NCBI GenBank assembly: GCA_018136815.1
Contig: CM030940.1
Coordinates: forward strand, 4,487,698-4,551,697
Length of the DNA: 64,000 nt
Origin: Isochrysis galbana
Lineage: Eukaryota > Haptophyta > Isochrysidales > Isochrysidaceae
Direction: 5' to 3'
How positions within the stretch are numbered: the first letter of the stretch is position 1; every line of letters starts with the position of its first letter. Shown here piece by piece: positions 1 to 10,159 of the stretch. The position numbers and the translations under genes are program-made. Below the pieces are notes generated by a model that did not search any database, was not told the origin of the DNA, and was given only the letters and a program-made list of their open reading frames with translations.

Positions 1-939
<939 letters not shown>

Positions 940-1808
940 CGTATATGCACTTCAAACACGTCCTCCACAGGAGGATAACCACGGCGAACAGATTCGCGGA
1001 CGACCCGACTTGCCGTTTTTGCGGCATAGCCCCGGAAAGCTCTACTCACATAGTCCAATGCATCGCGACGGAACCCATCTTCGAGTTCATAGAAGGGCTC
1101 TTAGGGATACAACTTAGGCCGGGATCAGGAGTGGCCCAGCGCCTTTTTTGTTATCAAGTAGATAGACCCCACCCCTCCTCGGGATACCTAGGTATCCTGG
1201 CGTGGAGGTATATCTTAACGGACTTCTACAATATCCAGTATGGCAACGCGGACGGCAGGTCCGTTAAAACCATCTTAAGAACGATCCTTGCGAGATACCA
1301 CCTACTAGTGACGGCGAAAGTCGGTTTCTTTCAGAGGCTTAAAAAACAAAGAGAGAATATGGGGCTTCACGCCCCAAGCAATAAACGCATTAGGAAAATG
1401 ATAAGTCCTCTATACACGGTAGATAGAGACTTCAAACTTGAAACATCGGAAGACCTCTTGCAGGCGGCGAGTGGGCTAGGCATCCGAAACATTACCTAAT
1501 ATACCGAAGCTTTCCACGGAGAGGCGCCAACGGATAGCATGTATGGACACTAGAGGCTACACAAGGTAACAGCAGAGCACAAGCGTCGCTGAAGCGACGA
1601 GGATACACAGTCTCCCGCCCCCTTCTCTCCAATCCCCGGCCGAAGCAGGGCGCGCGGCCTCCCCGGAACCAGCTTCTCCGCCAAAGAGGGAACTGGGGAA
1701 GGGGAAGGGGGTTGATAGGGGCTAAGGATGGGTAGTAGGGAGGTTCATGAGCACTCTGCCTTAGGCCGCACATGCAGCGGAGATTTTAAAGAAGATTTTT
1801 TTTTAATG
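940..1808 (+). mobile_element. 5'-truncated LINE: ORF2 C-terminus and 3' UTR
   Basis: The frame 945-1499 encodes the C-terminal tail of a non-LTR retrotransposon ORF2. It has a CCHC-type finger (CRFCGIAPESSTHIVQC), then the conserved WRYILTDFYNIQYGN and HLLVTAKVGFF stretches, and ends in NIT and a stop. The same tail is seen at 22054-22624 (+) and 3171-3740 (-). The 3' UTR has a C-rich block and ends in GAAGA followed by a run of T at about 1795-1805. The RT domain is absent, so this is a dead 5'-truncated copy. Confidence 0.85.
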
Positions 1809-2049
1809 CCACCTGCCAAGGCCACCACCCAGCGGCAGACAATGATTTCTGCTCTGAATGGTGGGTTCCCGCGAGATGCGCTATGAGGCGCTCTGGCAGG
1901 ATCTTGGGCTTTCCTGCCCGCCGCAGCGTAGAGCGCCACGACGAAGCCCGTCGTGAGGCCGCCCACGGGTCTCGCCTCATCGATCAATGCCGGATCTGGC
2001 ACTGTCAGAGAGAGGATGGCCGCGTAGGCAGCCTCAACGCGGAGGCTCG

Positions 2050-2325
2050 TCAGCCACGCGTGGACGGCCGCGCCGGTGACCTGAGCCTAGTTCTCGATGC
2101 CGAGTTCGAGAGAGGGCGAATCCTGCGAGGGGCGGGTCGGGATGGTCGGGGTGGGGCATCCGAGGTTACCACTACCTCAGATGGGAACAGAGGGGACGGA
2201 AGGGAAGCGGCGAGAGGCGCGGCGGAAGTTGGGGGGTGGCTAATGACGGGCTGGACCACCTCCTCAGCAGAGAAAGGCGGGAGGACGGGCTTGGGCGAGG
2301 GCGAGCGCGACGACGGAGCGGACAT
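2050..2325 (-). pseudogene. Gag-like N-terminal module (MSAPSSRSPSPKP family), copy a
   Basis: Read on the minus strand from an ATG at 2325, this 91-residue frame begins MSAPSSRSPSPKPVLPP and continues through TSAAPLAASLPSP and FPSEVVVTSD. Close relatives start at 39276 (-), 43518 (+), 52943 (-), 29576 (+) and 58212 (+), each after a leader rich in CTCTCG/CGTTCT units. The constant N-terminus with diverging downstream sequence fits the gag start of an LTR retrotransposon family, here cut short. It could instead be a repeated host module, but the association with RT fragments argues against that. Confidence 0.55.
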
Positions 2326-2570
2326 GGCTGGGAGGGTCGGGATGGATAGGCTGAGGCCGAGAGAGTGGTGAGGTTTGGTATTGAGGTAGTGTTGAGAACG
2401 AGGGACGAGAACGGGAACAAGAACGAGAACGAGAGCGACGAACGAAGAACGACAAACGACAGACGGACGAGGTCCGCTAGACCGACGAGATAACACCACA
2501 CTCACGTCAACACTCTCCACACTAACGTATCCTTATCACGGAATGCACAAGAACCCGCTGACAGACCGAA

Positions 2571-2665
2571 TCAAGGAAGAGAATGCCGACAAGAGAGCGA
2601 CGGGGCGACGGACGATCCGACCGGGGCGCCAGTTACGCACTGGAATAAGGAGGGATTCTTTCGAA
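2571..2665 (-). mobile_element. Short antisense LINE ORF2 fragment
   Basis: The minus strand carries a short stretch related to the C-terminal part of the LINE ORF2 at 61947-62330 (-); the DNA around 2573-2660 and 61950-62040 is visibly homologous. It is too short to be functional. From 2666 to about 2994 I see only a purine-rich stretch with a small tandem repeat of GCGACAAAGGAG and no gene. Confidence 0.5.
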
Positions 2666-2994
2666 AACCCTTAAGTGAGTTGATGAAGACCAAAGTAAAA
2701 TAGCGCCACGATATAATCCAACGGCCAACACCTGAGGGGGAATCAGGGTCACACAAGGGGCGGTTCCTTGCCCCGGCGATACCTGAACGCGCGACCTAGC
2801 CTAAAAACGCGAGGAGCACGCAAGGAGGTAAGCCAGGTGAGGGGCAAGCAGGCGACAAAGGAGGCGACAAAGGAGGCGAGGGCAACAAGGGCGAATGTGC
2901 GAATGTAAGACCCTGCGACGGTGACTCGTGGCTAGCCTGCAAGGAGGGAACATAGAAACGCAAACAACTTCTAAAACAAAAAGGTCGATCGCGG

Positions 2995-3985
2995 ATGCGA
3001 CACGATTCCGGGGAGGCCGCGCGCGCTGCTTCGGCCAGGAGTTGGAGAGAAGGGGGTGGGAGACTATGATTTAACCTTCGTTCTGACTCAGCTTGTATCT
3101 ATGCTCGTATGTCTTATGTTTTCTCCTTTGCTGACAGTTGGAATCCCTTCTTTTTAAAAAGTTAGCTACCTTAAGTGATGTTTCGCATATCAAGACCTCC
3201 CGCCGCCTGTTGGAGATCTTCCGATATTACGAGATTGAAGTCTTTGTCGACCGCGTAAAGAGGGCTTATCATTTTCTTAATATGTTTGTTGCTCGGGGCG
3301 TGTAGCCCCATGCTTTCCCGTTGTTTTGTCAGCCTCAGGAAGAACCCTACTTTCGCCGTTACTAGTAGATGATATCTCGTAAGGATCGCTCTTAATATAG
3401 ACTTAACGGATCTACCTTCCGCATTTCCATAATGGATGTTGTAAAAGTCCGTTAAGATGTATCTCCATGCCAGGATACCTAAGTATCCCGAGGAGGGGTG
3501 CGGTCTGTCTATTTGATAGCAGAAGAGACGTTGAGCTATTTCGGATCCCGGCCTAAGATTTATCCCTAGAAGTCCTTCTATGAATTCAAAGATGGGTTCC
3601 GTCGCGATACACGTGGCTATATGTGTGGAGCTCTCGGGAGCTATGCCGCAAAACCGGCATGTCGGATCATCAGCGAAGCGATTCGCAGTCGCTATCCTCC
3701 GAGGTAGGATGTGCTTGAAGTGCAAGTAAGAGTCTCTAGGTGTTAAGAAGTTGTACTTGTGCTGGTCTGCAGGGAACAGGACTCTTCCTGTCCCCTGCTT
3801 CTGTGGCTGGAGGGGAGGCGAGGGCGGGCAGATCATGTCGACGTCCGTGTCAGTCAAGGGGGCGGCCTGCGAGCGCTTCGGCTCCGGCGGCTTGGAGCGG
3901 CCCCGGTGGGGCGTCGTGGCGGCGGGGGGCTGGGAGGTGGGAGCGGTCGGCGCGCGCTCCATCGCTGAAATTATAACAATAGTTT
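2995..3985 (-). mobile_element. Internally deleted LINE: ORF1 start fused in frame to ORF2 end
   Basis: One uninterrupted 263-residue frame (3962 down to 3171) joins two parts that belong at opposite ends of a LINE. Residues 1-72 match the ORF1 start at 13731 (MERAPTAPTSQPPAATTPH and DMICPPSPPLQPQKQGTGR). From about residue 76 the frame is the ORF2 C-terminus with the CRFCGIAPESSTH finger, ending in MRNIT. Endonuclease and RT are missing. A hairpin lies just before the ATG at 3968-3985. The 3' UTR is cut at about 2995. Confidence 0.85.
3968..3985 (-). promoter_or_regulatory. LINE 5'-end hairpin
   Basis: On the minus strand a 7-bp stem with one mismatch and a 4-nt loop (AAACTAT-TGTT-ATAATTT) lies just upstream of the ATG at 3962. 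It matches the perfect hairpins at 13029-13046 and 13708-13725. Confidence 0.6.
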
Positions 3986-4060
3986 TGACCGCCCTAAGGA
4001 TGGAGGCTCTCAGGAGCCTTACCCGGATCTTGGGAACAGTCCATCTCCACAGGCGCGCTC

Positions 4061-4092
4061 CATGACCCTATCGTTTTAACTATAGTTGGCCC
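4061..4092 (-). mobile_element. Remnant of a LINE 5' end with hairpin
   Basis: On the minus strand CTATAGTTAAAACGATAG (4068-4085) can form an 8-bp stem with one mismatch and is followed by GGGTCATGGAGCGCGC, the same arrangement as at 35664-35695. Nothing of the element body follows. From here to 4861 there is no convincing gene. Confidence 0.5.
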
Positions 4093-4861
4093 CCCTCCAT
4101 ACCCAGGAGGTCCCGCATGTTTTTACCTTCATTGGTCCAAACTCGGTGGCAAGGGCGGAGGCAAGGCGGGGGACAATTATTGATCACACGGGAGGTCGAG
4201 AGGTGTCGAGGTCGGGCATGGAAAAAGCCCACAAAAATGAGACAGAAAGAGGTCCGTCGGGACGTACCGGCTGGACCGCCCGCCGCTCCCCCCCCTTTGT
4301 CCATTGTGAAATGTCGCGGGAGGGGCAGGCTCTTGCTATCGAGGGAACGCGGATGTTTCAGATTTGTCATGCACTAGTGCATAAAACTAGCATCACGCCA
4401 CGCTCTGCCACAACTCATGTTGTATTCGATAAATTGCCGTGAATAACCCGCCATCCCTTGCTCCAACAGTAGACAATATTGGGTGAAGAGCAAGCTTGTT
4501 GCGGCGACTTGTATCATCGTGCCCTTCCATCCATCACCACTGCTGCAGGCGCTCTAAGCATTCCGAACCACAAAGAGCTTGTTTGCACCATAGGCGTCTC
4601 AAGCGTTGGAGCGCAGCATTGGATATACATTCAGAGGTATTGAGAGTCATGTCGCTTGCCATGATTGTGGGGATCAATGCCGATTGCTGATCATGCAACC
4701 GACACTAGAGTTCAGTGGGGCTGAATGTTCGCGATGTCATCTCGCCAGTGAGAGTGCTCCCTTCCACGTGAAACTTGCATGAGACCGCATCGCATGGATG
4801 ACGATTGTTCTGCCGTCTTGGCACGGGTAGGCTGACTTTCTCGGGCCTTGATCCCCGTAGA
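4093..4861. other. Intergenic, no gene recognised
   Basis: Only short unconserved open frames are present. The right end probably holds the 3' flank of the minus-strand HMG-box gene. Confidence 0.4.
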
Positions 4862-5824
4862 CTAAGGCCTCTTACGCCTTTGACAAGTGTGCGCGCGGTG
4901 CAGCCCAGCACAGGCAGGACACTTGCGCTCCCCAGGAGGAGGCGGCCGAGGTCGCGCCATGCCACCCGCTGTGACAGAATCAGTCATGCATGACAAGTCG
5001 TCGTCTTCGCCCATAAGCGACATGTCTGACCCTGGCTGGCGCCATCGCCGGGAACGATCCATGGGGTGACCGACAATGAGTGCAAGGGTGACTCCTCCAT
5101 GCGCAGTGACAGTGAGCTCGGTACATACTCGCGGGCGAGCATCAGTTCCACGAAAAGCATCCATCTCATCGTCGTACCGCAGCTTGTCCAAAGCAGCTCG
5201 AGAGGTCCATGCCGCGCGCTCCGCGGTCCCCAGGTTGCGCCAACGCTCACCAAGTTCCCGCCCCACCTCGCCAAGGGAGGCGCCTGGTAACTCAGCCTTG
5301 ACAGCAGCGCGCACCGCATTCGAAAAGAACATGTACGAAGACATGGGGGCCTTCGGTGCATCAGGATCCTTCTTCCGGCGCTTCTGCGGTGGCTCCACCT
5401 TGCCTTGCCTGCTGGAGGAGGTTGCGGGCGCAAGAGGGAAGCGTGCGAGTTGATGCATGGGTGCTGACTGAGAGACGGCAGCCGAGATGAGCATTGGCAC
5501 GCTGAAGGCGGCGAGCGATGGATCGTTGAGGGCGTCGAGGACAGCATGAGCTGCGCAAAGGAGCGCCTGCCGATATGCGCGGCGAAGCTCCGCGTTGGCT
5601 GAGCCCGAGGCGCAGCGGACGGCTGCCGCGCGCGCCTGGGTGGCGAGAGCGGCGTTGACACCCGTCGAGAGCAAGCGCTCGAGGAGCTCGGGGGGAGGAA
5701 GCCAATTGGGGTCCCGATCGAAGAGCTGTGCCGTCTCGAGCCACAGCTGCCGCACCCAGAGCACATTTGCGCCGCTGGCGGCCGCTTCAGCCGCGAGCTG
5801 CTCGACTGCCCGGGCGGCGCGCAT
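4862..5824 (-). CDS. HMG-box DNA-binding protein with C-terminal CCHC knuckle
   Basis: The frame runs from an ATG at 5824 to a TAG at 4862 (about 320 residues). Upstream it stays open into a poly-Pro stretch made by G-runs, but no ATG lies there, so I chose 5824. The N-terminal half is Ala-rich and helical. A basic patch (PPQKRRKKDPDAPKAP) then leads into an HMG box: SSYMFFSNAVRAAV, GEVGRELGERWRNLG, WTSRAALDKLRYDDEM. This is the sequence signature of HMGB/NHP6-type boxes, which bend DNA in the nucleus. The C-terminus has a small zinc-knuckle-like motif (CPACAGLHRAHTC, spacing CX2CX3HX4C) and ends KRP. No intron is apparent. Target genes cannot be inferred. Confidence 0.8.
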   Translation of the reverse strand: MRAARAVEQLAAEAAASGANVLWVRQLWLETAQLFDRDPNWLPPPELLERLLSTGVNAALATQARAAAVRCASGSANAELRRAYRQALLCAAHAVLDALNDPSLAAFSVPMLISAAVSQSAPMHQLARFPLAPATSSSRQGKVEPPQKRRKKDPDAPKAPMSSYMFFSNAVRAAVKAELPGASLGEVGRELGERWRNLGTAERAAWTSRAALDKLRYDDEMDAFRGTDARPRVCTELTVTAHGGVTLALIVGHPMDRSRRWRQPGSDMSLMGEDDDLSCMTDSVTAGGMARPRPPPPGERKCPACAGLHRAHTCQRRKRP

Positions 5825-5867
5825 CGCGAGGGAGAAGGGGGAAGGGCCGGTCAAAGTGATAGGGGTG

Positions 5868-6108
5868 GCGCGGGGGGGCGGCGCGCGGGGGGACGGGGGG
5901 GGTGGGGAAGCGCGGGGGCGGGGGGAGGAGAGCGGGGGGGAGGGGGGGGGGGAGGGGGGGGGGAAGGGCTCCCGGCGGGTGGCGGCGGGTGGCAGGTGGC
6001 GGGGGGGGGGGGGGAGGGGGGGGGGGGGGGAGGGGGGGAGGGGGGGAAGGGGGGGGGGAGGGGGGGGGGGGGAGGGGGGGGGAGGGGGGGGGGAGGGGGG
6101 GGGGGGGT
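5868..6108. repeat. G-tract low-complexity region
   Basis: Long G runs broken by A or GA cover this stretch. Translated on the minus strand it gives a poly-Pro/Ser extension of the HMG-box frame without an ATG. It may be a G-quadruplex-prone 5' flank of that gene rather than coding sequence. Confidence 0.85.
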
Positions 6109-6128
6109 CGCGAATCGACACTCGTAAA

Positions 6129-6200
6129 GCGTCAGAGTTTTATTGTTGTGTCAGTATAACCTTAGTGCTGCGGGACCGTAGCCCTTCGACAGCAACGGAG
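6129..6200 (+). repeat. 72-bp direct repeat, copy 1
   Basis: Starts GCGTCAGAGTTTTATTG and ends GCAACGGAG. It is repeated with a few substitutions at 6340-6411, and its first part resembles 19745-19780. Function unknown. Confidence 0.85.
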
Positions 6201-6339
6201 CGGCCGTGAGCTTCGCCTGCCTCGTCGGCGTAGGCGTGTAACTCTTGCACATTTCAGCCTCAAAGGTAAGCTTGTGCCTTTCTCGGGAATGGCAACGATT
6301 GATTGGGAGAATCAGGGTTTCGCCTTTGGCGATGGGGGA

Positions 6340-6411
6340 GCGTCAGAGTTTTATTGTTGTGTTAGCATTACCTTAGTGCTGTGGGACCGTAGCCCTTCGA
6401 CTGCAACGGAG
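6340..6411 (+). repeat. 72-bp direct repeat, copy 2
   Basis: Second copy of the 6129-6200 unit, in the same orientation. It precedes an antisense LINE RT fragment. Confidence 0.85.
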
Positions 6412-6567
6412 CCCCTACCCCGCGATGGGGGTGTGCGCGGTTGGCGCATGGCTCGTCCGGTGTATGTGGCTAGGAATGCTAGCTAACAAGATGTCATACG
6501 ACGCTATAAGTTTTAACGCCCGCTATGTCTTCAAGACAGGAGAATGTCTTCGTCCCTGTTCATGGTT

Positions 6568-6860
6568 CATGGCCCGGGTGAGTGCCTCCGTCGTGAGTAG
6601 GAAGGTAAGCGGGGATAACGGGCATCCTTGCGGCATGCCGCTTCCCACAGTAAAGGGATAGCTTCTTCCCCCGTTGGTCTTGATCGTTCTTACAGGTCAG
6701 GCGTTTTCGCTGGTGAGCGCTTTGGCGAGTGATTGGAAGTTCGGGCCGAAGTTGAGGAGTTTGAGTTTGAGGGCCAAGTGATAGAACTCCCAACTGACTC
6801 TATCAAACGCTTTTTCCCAATCAAGGGCTAGTATTAGGCCCGGTTCCCCGGTTTCGTCCA
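6568..6860 (-). mobile_element. LINE RT fragment (antisense)
   Basis: The minus strand encodes a piece of reverse transcriptase closely related to 40580-40850: LALDWEKAFDRVSWEFYHLALKL, then a second block with GSGMPQGCPLSPLTFLLTTEALTRA. A stop and small lesions break the frame. It abuts the 1.2-kb dispersed repeat at 6864. Confidence 0.85.
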
Positions 6861-6863
6861 GAT

Positions 6864-8043
6864 TGTCGAGTCGAGCGCTACCGGAGGGCTCTGAGCCACT
6901 CCGTCGCGAGCGGCACCGGCGGCTAGCGCGGCGCTTTGTCCCTCCTCCCCACCGGGAGTCGGGTGAATGAAATTCTGGACTGGGTCGGGCAACCCCATTC
7001 GGGTGTATGGACAGGGAACGAACGGCGAACGAAGGACTGTGGGGCAGCGAGGCGCTCCTAGCGGCCCTAGTGTGATGGGTTGTAAGAGATTGTTAGACCT
7101 ACAAAGAACTCTTCCCTCAGGGAGGGAGCCTAAGCTGCTTGAGTGCAGCGACGCAGCGAACAACGACGGACAACGAAGCTGAGAACAACAGGATACACCG
7201 ACCCACGAACACACCGGAATCATTCACCCAAACCAAGCAAATTATCAAGCAACCGCGACCCCAAATCACCGATAACTCAAACACGTCGCGAGAGACGGAG
7301 AGAGAGAGCGAGAGAGAGAGAGACTCCGCAGCGACGGCCGGAGCGTGTCTCCGTTGTAACTTCCCACGTAGCGGAGAGTCCGAAGGGGAGCGTCATGTCG
7401 CGCGACCACGGCGATCACTTTGGATACAGATCGCGACGAGATATCTTCACGACCGAATAAATCTTGCCGTTGAGCGTGAACCTTCTAGACGCTTCTAACG
7501 AACAACCCTGAGTAGCAACCAAGGGGAAGAAACACCAAAGGGGCCAAGGCTTGCATGTAACTTGCATCAAGGGGAAAGATTCCCTCACCTAAGAAGCGAA
7601 CCTACACCGGTCTCCAAGGGGAGATGGCAAATTAAACCTCAAATCTCGAGCGGCTAGAGCAACCGACTCGCTCGCCAAAACCTTGACCGAGAAGAAAGAA
7701 GCAAGGACCTACAAGCCAAGGGTAGCGGACCTAGGGAATGTGAGAGGAAATTTCCGAACGCCAACGCCAAACGCCGAACGCGGGAAGGCAACGAAACCCT
7801 AACCAGGCCAAGCAGAACCTACGAAGAACAGGCCTGGACGACAACAAAAGTGAGCAGGTCCCAAGAAAGAACCGGAACCCAACAAGAAACGACAAGCCTT
7901 GCAAGAAGCTAAACAAGCCTTCACAAGGTAACCTGAGAGCCTGAGACAAGCGCGCAGCGAGTGACAGGCGACCTGGCTCCTTTGGGTCAAGATTACCCGA
8001 AAGGAGGAAACCTGGAATCTAGACCTGACAAACAGGCTAGAAG
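6864..8043 (+). repeat. 1.2-kb dispersed repeat, copy 1
   Basis: Nearly identical to 46265-47456 over its whole length, starting TGTCGAGTCGAGCGC and ending at GGCTAGAAG. It holds a GA-rich block (about 7297-7322) and short Arg/Ser-rich open frames shared by both copies. No transposase, RT or LTR ends are certain. It may be an LTR plus leader, or a non-autonomous element. This copy stops at 8043, whereas copy 2 continues. Confidence 0.85.
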
Positions 8044-8061
8044 ATTGCGCGCAACTTCCGG

Positions 8062-8132
8062 AAGTCGCGTTCCGTCAAAAGAGGGCCAGACTGCAGTGGG
8101 GCGGTGAGAGCGCGCCTTCTCCCGGATTTTTC
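8062..8132 (+). repeat. Arm of a 71-75 bp inverted repeat pair
   Basis: This stretch, starting AAGTCGCGTTCCGTCAAAAG, recurs inverted at 9364-9438, and its first 30 bases recur at 20653-20682. The pair flanks a LINE 3' end and two tandem repeats. Possibly part of an LTR. Confidence 0.75.
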
Positions 8133-8185
8133 AATATTGCTTGCGTCTGGTGTTTGAGGCGGCCATTTCGTGCATGGTCACTCAA

Positions 8186-8535
8186 TGTAAAAAAAAAATC
8201 TTCTTAAAAATCCCCGCCACATACGCGACAAGAGGCAGTGTGCTGGTGTACCTCCCTACTACCCGCCTTTACCCCTATCAACCCCCTCCCCCTTCCCCAG
8301 TTCCCACTTTGGCGGAGAAGCTGGTTCCGGGGAGGCCGCGCGCGCTGCTTCGGCCAGGGGTCGGAGAGAAGGGGATGGGAGACTGTGGCTCTTCCTTCGC
8401 TCGAACGTCGGCTTGTATTTCCTTTCCTTACTTCTTATATCTCCTGAGACCTATTCATGATACCCATTGAAGTTGAAGTTGCCTTCAACAAGGTTTGGCC
8501 GCCCTAGCTGATGTTTCGCATATCCAATCCTCTCG
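8186..8535 (-). mobile_element. LINE 3' end fragment (antisense)
   Basis: On the minus strand only the last residues of ORF2 (GLDMRNIS) and the 3' UTR remain. The 3' UTR has the same C-rich block and GAAGATTTTTTTT terminus as at 1500-1808 and 22625-22931. Confidence 0.8.
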
Positions 8536-8644
8536 CACCTTCCACCTTCCTGACTGCCCAACTTTTTGTACACAACGTTAGTATGATTTTACAACAGAAT
8601 GCCGTCGTCCACAGCACAGCCCAACAAATGGTTTGGTGGGGTGG

Positions 8645-8762
8645 GTAGATGGGCAGGTGTGCGGTTGAGCAGGGCTGATGGGCAGGTGTGCAGGTGGGCA
8701 GATGGGCAGATGAGCACATGGGCAGGTGTGCGGTTGAGCAGGTGTGCGGTTGAGCAGGTACG
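8645..8762. repeat. Degenerate minisatellite (GCAGGTGTGCGGTTGAGCAG type)
   Basis: Repeated units of GGGCAGGTGTGC, GGTTGAGCAGG and GGGCAGATG are interleaved without a fixed period. No coding meaning. Confidence 0.75.
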
Positions 8763-8904
8763 GAGGGGAACAAAATCTGAGTTTAGGCCGCACTGCGCGC
8801 CTCTCCATATTCTGCAGTATCTACAAACCACCTCGCGCGGAGATGACTCGGATGCAGATAGCCCCACCCTTGTACGAGCAGTATTGAGACCATACGAGAG
8901 GGAG

Positions 8905-9024
8905 GGTGGGGATTGAACGCGTTTTCATATGTGATGGCGACGATTGAACGCTTCTCGTCTGTGGTGAGGGTGGGGATTGAACGCTTTTTCATATGTGATG
9001 GCGATGATTGAATGCTTCTCGCCT
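8905..9024. repeat. Tandem duplication of about 64 bp
   Basis: Two units beginning GGTGGGGATTGAACGC, containing TTTCATATGTGATGGCGA and ending near GCTTCTCG, are placed in tandem with few differences. Confidence 0.8.
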
Positions 9025-9102
9025 TGCGCGTCGTCAATGAAAACCGGGTACTCCATTTATTATATGCTTGGAAAACGTTCTTTGATCAAACTAACGTTAG
9101 CG

Positions 9103-9321
9103 TTACCATCGTACATAACGGTTTTCAAAATGCGCATCGATAAAACGCTTGTATTTACTATGATAGCCAGGTAGCTTACTGACATCCCAGTCATCCTGCC
9201 GCATTTCTATCACTACAATGAGCTCCAACTCAAGTAACTTTGGGTTTGAGTTTAGGGCCAATGCGCGCTGAAATTCGACATTCAGTCTTTGTTTGAACTC
9301 CCGATAAACAGGAGTTTCCAT
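9103..9321 (-). CDS. Small ORF of unknown nature (72 aa)
   Basis: An ATG-started frame on the minus strand begins METPVYREFKQRLNVEFQ and ends ENRYVRW. The composition is protein-like (charged, few low-complexity runs), but I recognise no family. It lies between tandem repeats and an inverted-repeat arm and is probably a transposon remnant or chance frame. Confidence 0.2.
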   Translation of the reverse strand: METPVYREFKQRLNVEFQRALALNSNPKLLELELIVVIEMRQDDWDVSKLPGYHSKYKRFIDAHFENRYVRW

Positions 9322-9363
9322 CAGATCGTCCTATTTCGTCGCTTCCTCCTACTAACCCGTAGA

Positions 9364-9438
9364 GAAAAAAATCCCGGAGAAGGCGCGCCTCTCACCGCCC
9401 CACTGCAGTCGGTCCCTCTTTTGACGGAACGCGACTTC
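9364..9438 (-). repeat. Second arm of the inverted repeat pair (8062-8132)
   Basis: Reverse complement of the repeat at 8062-8132 with a few substitutions. Confidence 0.75.
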
Positions 9439-9627
9439 AGCATGGCTGCCATGGCCACAGGGGATCAGTTGCTATGCGCACGCACGGCGCCCCCTGCGGG
9501 GGGGGGGGGACTCTGGTTTTTTCGATCTTCTTTTTCACTCTTCTTCTTCTTTCTTCCTCTGTTCTTTTTACTATTTACTGTTTTTCTTTTACTTTTATTT
9601 CTTCTTGCTTCTGAGACATCGCGAATG

Positions 9628-9806
9628 CGACACAGGTGCACCCCGCTCTGCTCGGCCCCCCCACATGACCCAAGACCCGAAGTAGTGCACGAGGGGAGTT
9701 GCCGCAAGGCGGGAAGTGAGGGAGAGGAAGGGAAAGGGGCACGGCTACGAGAAAGTAAGTGACCCAGTGCCACATGTGAGGCGAGAATATTAAAAGGTTT
9801 TTTTAT
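9628..9806 (+). repeat. Dispersed repeat with TATTAAAA promoter-like box, copy 1
   Basis: Shares with 43229-43402 an ordered set of blocks: AGGTGCACCCCGCT, GCACGAGGGGAGTTGCCGCAAG, CCAGTGCCAC and GAGAATATTAAAA followed by a T run. At 43402 a gag-like leader follows directly, so this may be an LTR promoter region (U3/TATA). A partial inverted relative lies at 52140-52185. The flank 9807-10159 shows no gene. Confidence 0.6.
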
Positions 9807-10159
9807 AGACTTTCAACAAGACTCGTCTTCAAAAACTTTTTGATGGCCTATCTCTCTTGACTCGCATCTCTCACTGAACGCCGCCGTCTGCCGCTTGCCG
9901 CCCCTTGTTCACGTTTCAGTGTGTGCGCTTTCTACAGGTAACTGGAGCGCCTGGCGTGGCCTAGACTAATTGTGTTGTGCTAGGGCCATTTGCCAATGCG
10001 CGGAGGCTCTTATTCTTAAGAGGCTTGAACCGCCGGGCTCGATACACCCGCCCCGAGGCGCCATGCCCGCCCCCCGCCCCCGTATACGAAGAAGGGGAGC
10101 TAGGAGAGAAACGTTGCACTACTCACGTGGCTAGCATCCTGGCTACCTGTCGCGCTTCG

